Positions 63,964 through 64,000 of a stretch of 64,000 bases of DNA are shown piece after piece. Numbering within the stretch: the stretch's first letter is position 1; each line of letters starts with the position of its first letter. The notes beneath the pieces were generated by a model that had not been told where the DNA came from, did not search any database, and saw only the letters and a list, made by a program, of their open reading frames with translations. Position numbers and translations under genes: made by a program. The DNA is from Endozoicomonas sp965199185. Its GTDB lineage: Bacteria > Pseudomonadota > Gammaproteobacteria > Pseudomonadales > Endozoicomonadaceae. The stretch lies in assembly GCA_965199185.1 (NCBI GenBank), contig CBDAQW010000014.1, forward strand, positions 1 through 64,000, written 5' to 3'.

Positions 63964-64000
63964 TAGCAGACTCTCTATTAAGCTGTCTATAAATTGATAA

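Overview
The window is chromosomal DNA of a gammaproteobacterium. The closest gene order I know is that of Pseudomonas and the Oceanospirillales: trmJ-cysE-iscRSUA-hscBA-fdx-iscX, ndk-rlmN-pilF-rodZ, hisS-yfgM-bamB-der, xseA and guaBA. A type III secretion operon, an apoptosis-inhibitor-like BIR/UBA/RING protein, an OTU-type cysteine protease and DUF4116 repeats point to a host-associated member of the Endozoicomonadaceae (Endozoicomonas or relatives). That placement is an inference; no 16S or other marker lies here.

Layout. 1-3116: 3' part of a PEP-utilising-enzyme-like gene with two apparent frameshifts and C-terminal DUF4116 repeats. 3457-6179: threonine genes hom and thrC. 6220-14249: an accessory patch around recJ that holds a secreted unknown protein, a DUF5062 protein, an OTU protease and the IAP-like protein. 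14388-16787: DUF2721 membrane protein, dinB and an acyltransferase. 16819-25720: an acetate-switch block with response regulator, SLC5-type hybrid kinase, DUF294 protein, DnaQ-like exonuclease and acs. 25892-26463: five tandem initiator tRNA genes. 26509-28867: a patatin, a 181-bp MITE, a DJ-1 family protein and a small membrane-anchored protein. 28925-33827: fadD, the sctDEFG operon of a type III secretion system and a CesT-like chaperone. 33900-42325: NhaC-type antiporter, guaA, guaB, xseA and der. 42503-49353: bamB, yfgM, hisS, rodZ, pilF, rlmN and ndk. 49354-56218: an AT-rich accessory island with an intact IS66 element that has split a small gene, and a 1035-aa secreted protein. 56219-63963: the isc operon (with a second MITE inside it), cysE and trmJ.

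How it works together. The housekeeping blocks cover Fe-S assembly, cysteine and threonine synthesis, guanine nucleotides, ribosome GTPase Der, outer-membrane assembly and tRNA modification. The accessory genes form a host-interaction layer: T3SS parts plus candidate secreted proteins that resemble eukaryotic ubiquitin/apoptosis regulators (an E3-like IAP and an OTU deubiquitinase flanking recJ). The most striking feature is the bacterial BIR-BIR-UBA-RING protein at 11508-14249. Other items worth attention are the IS66-interrupted gene with an exact 8-bp target duplication, two MITEs with target duplications, the absence of ispG from its usual slot between rodZ and hisS, and an intrinsic terminator between iscA and hscB.
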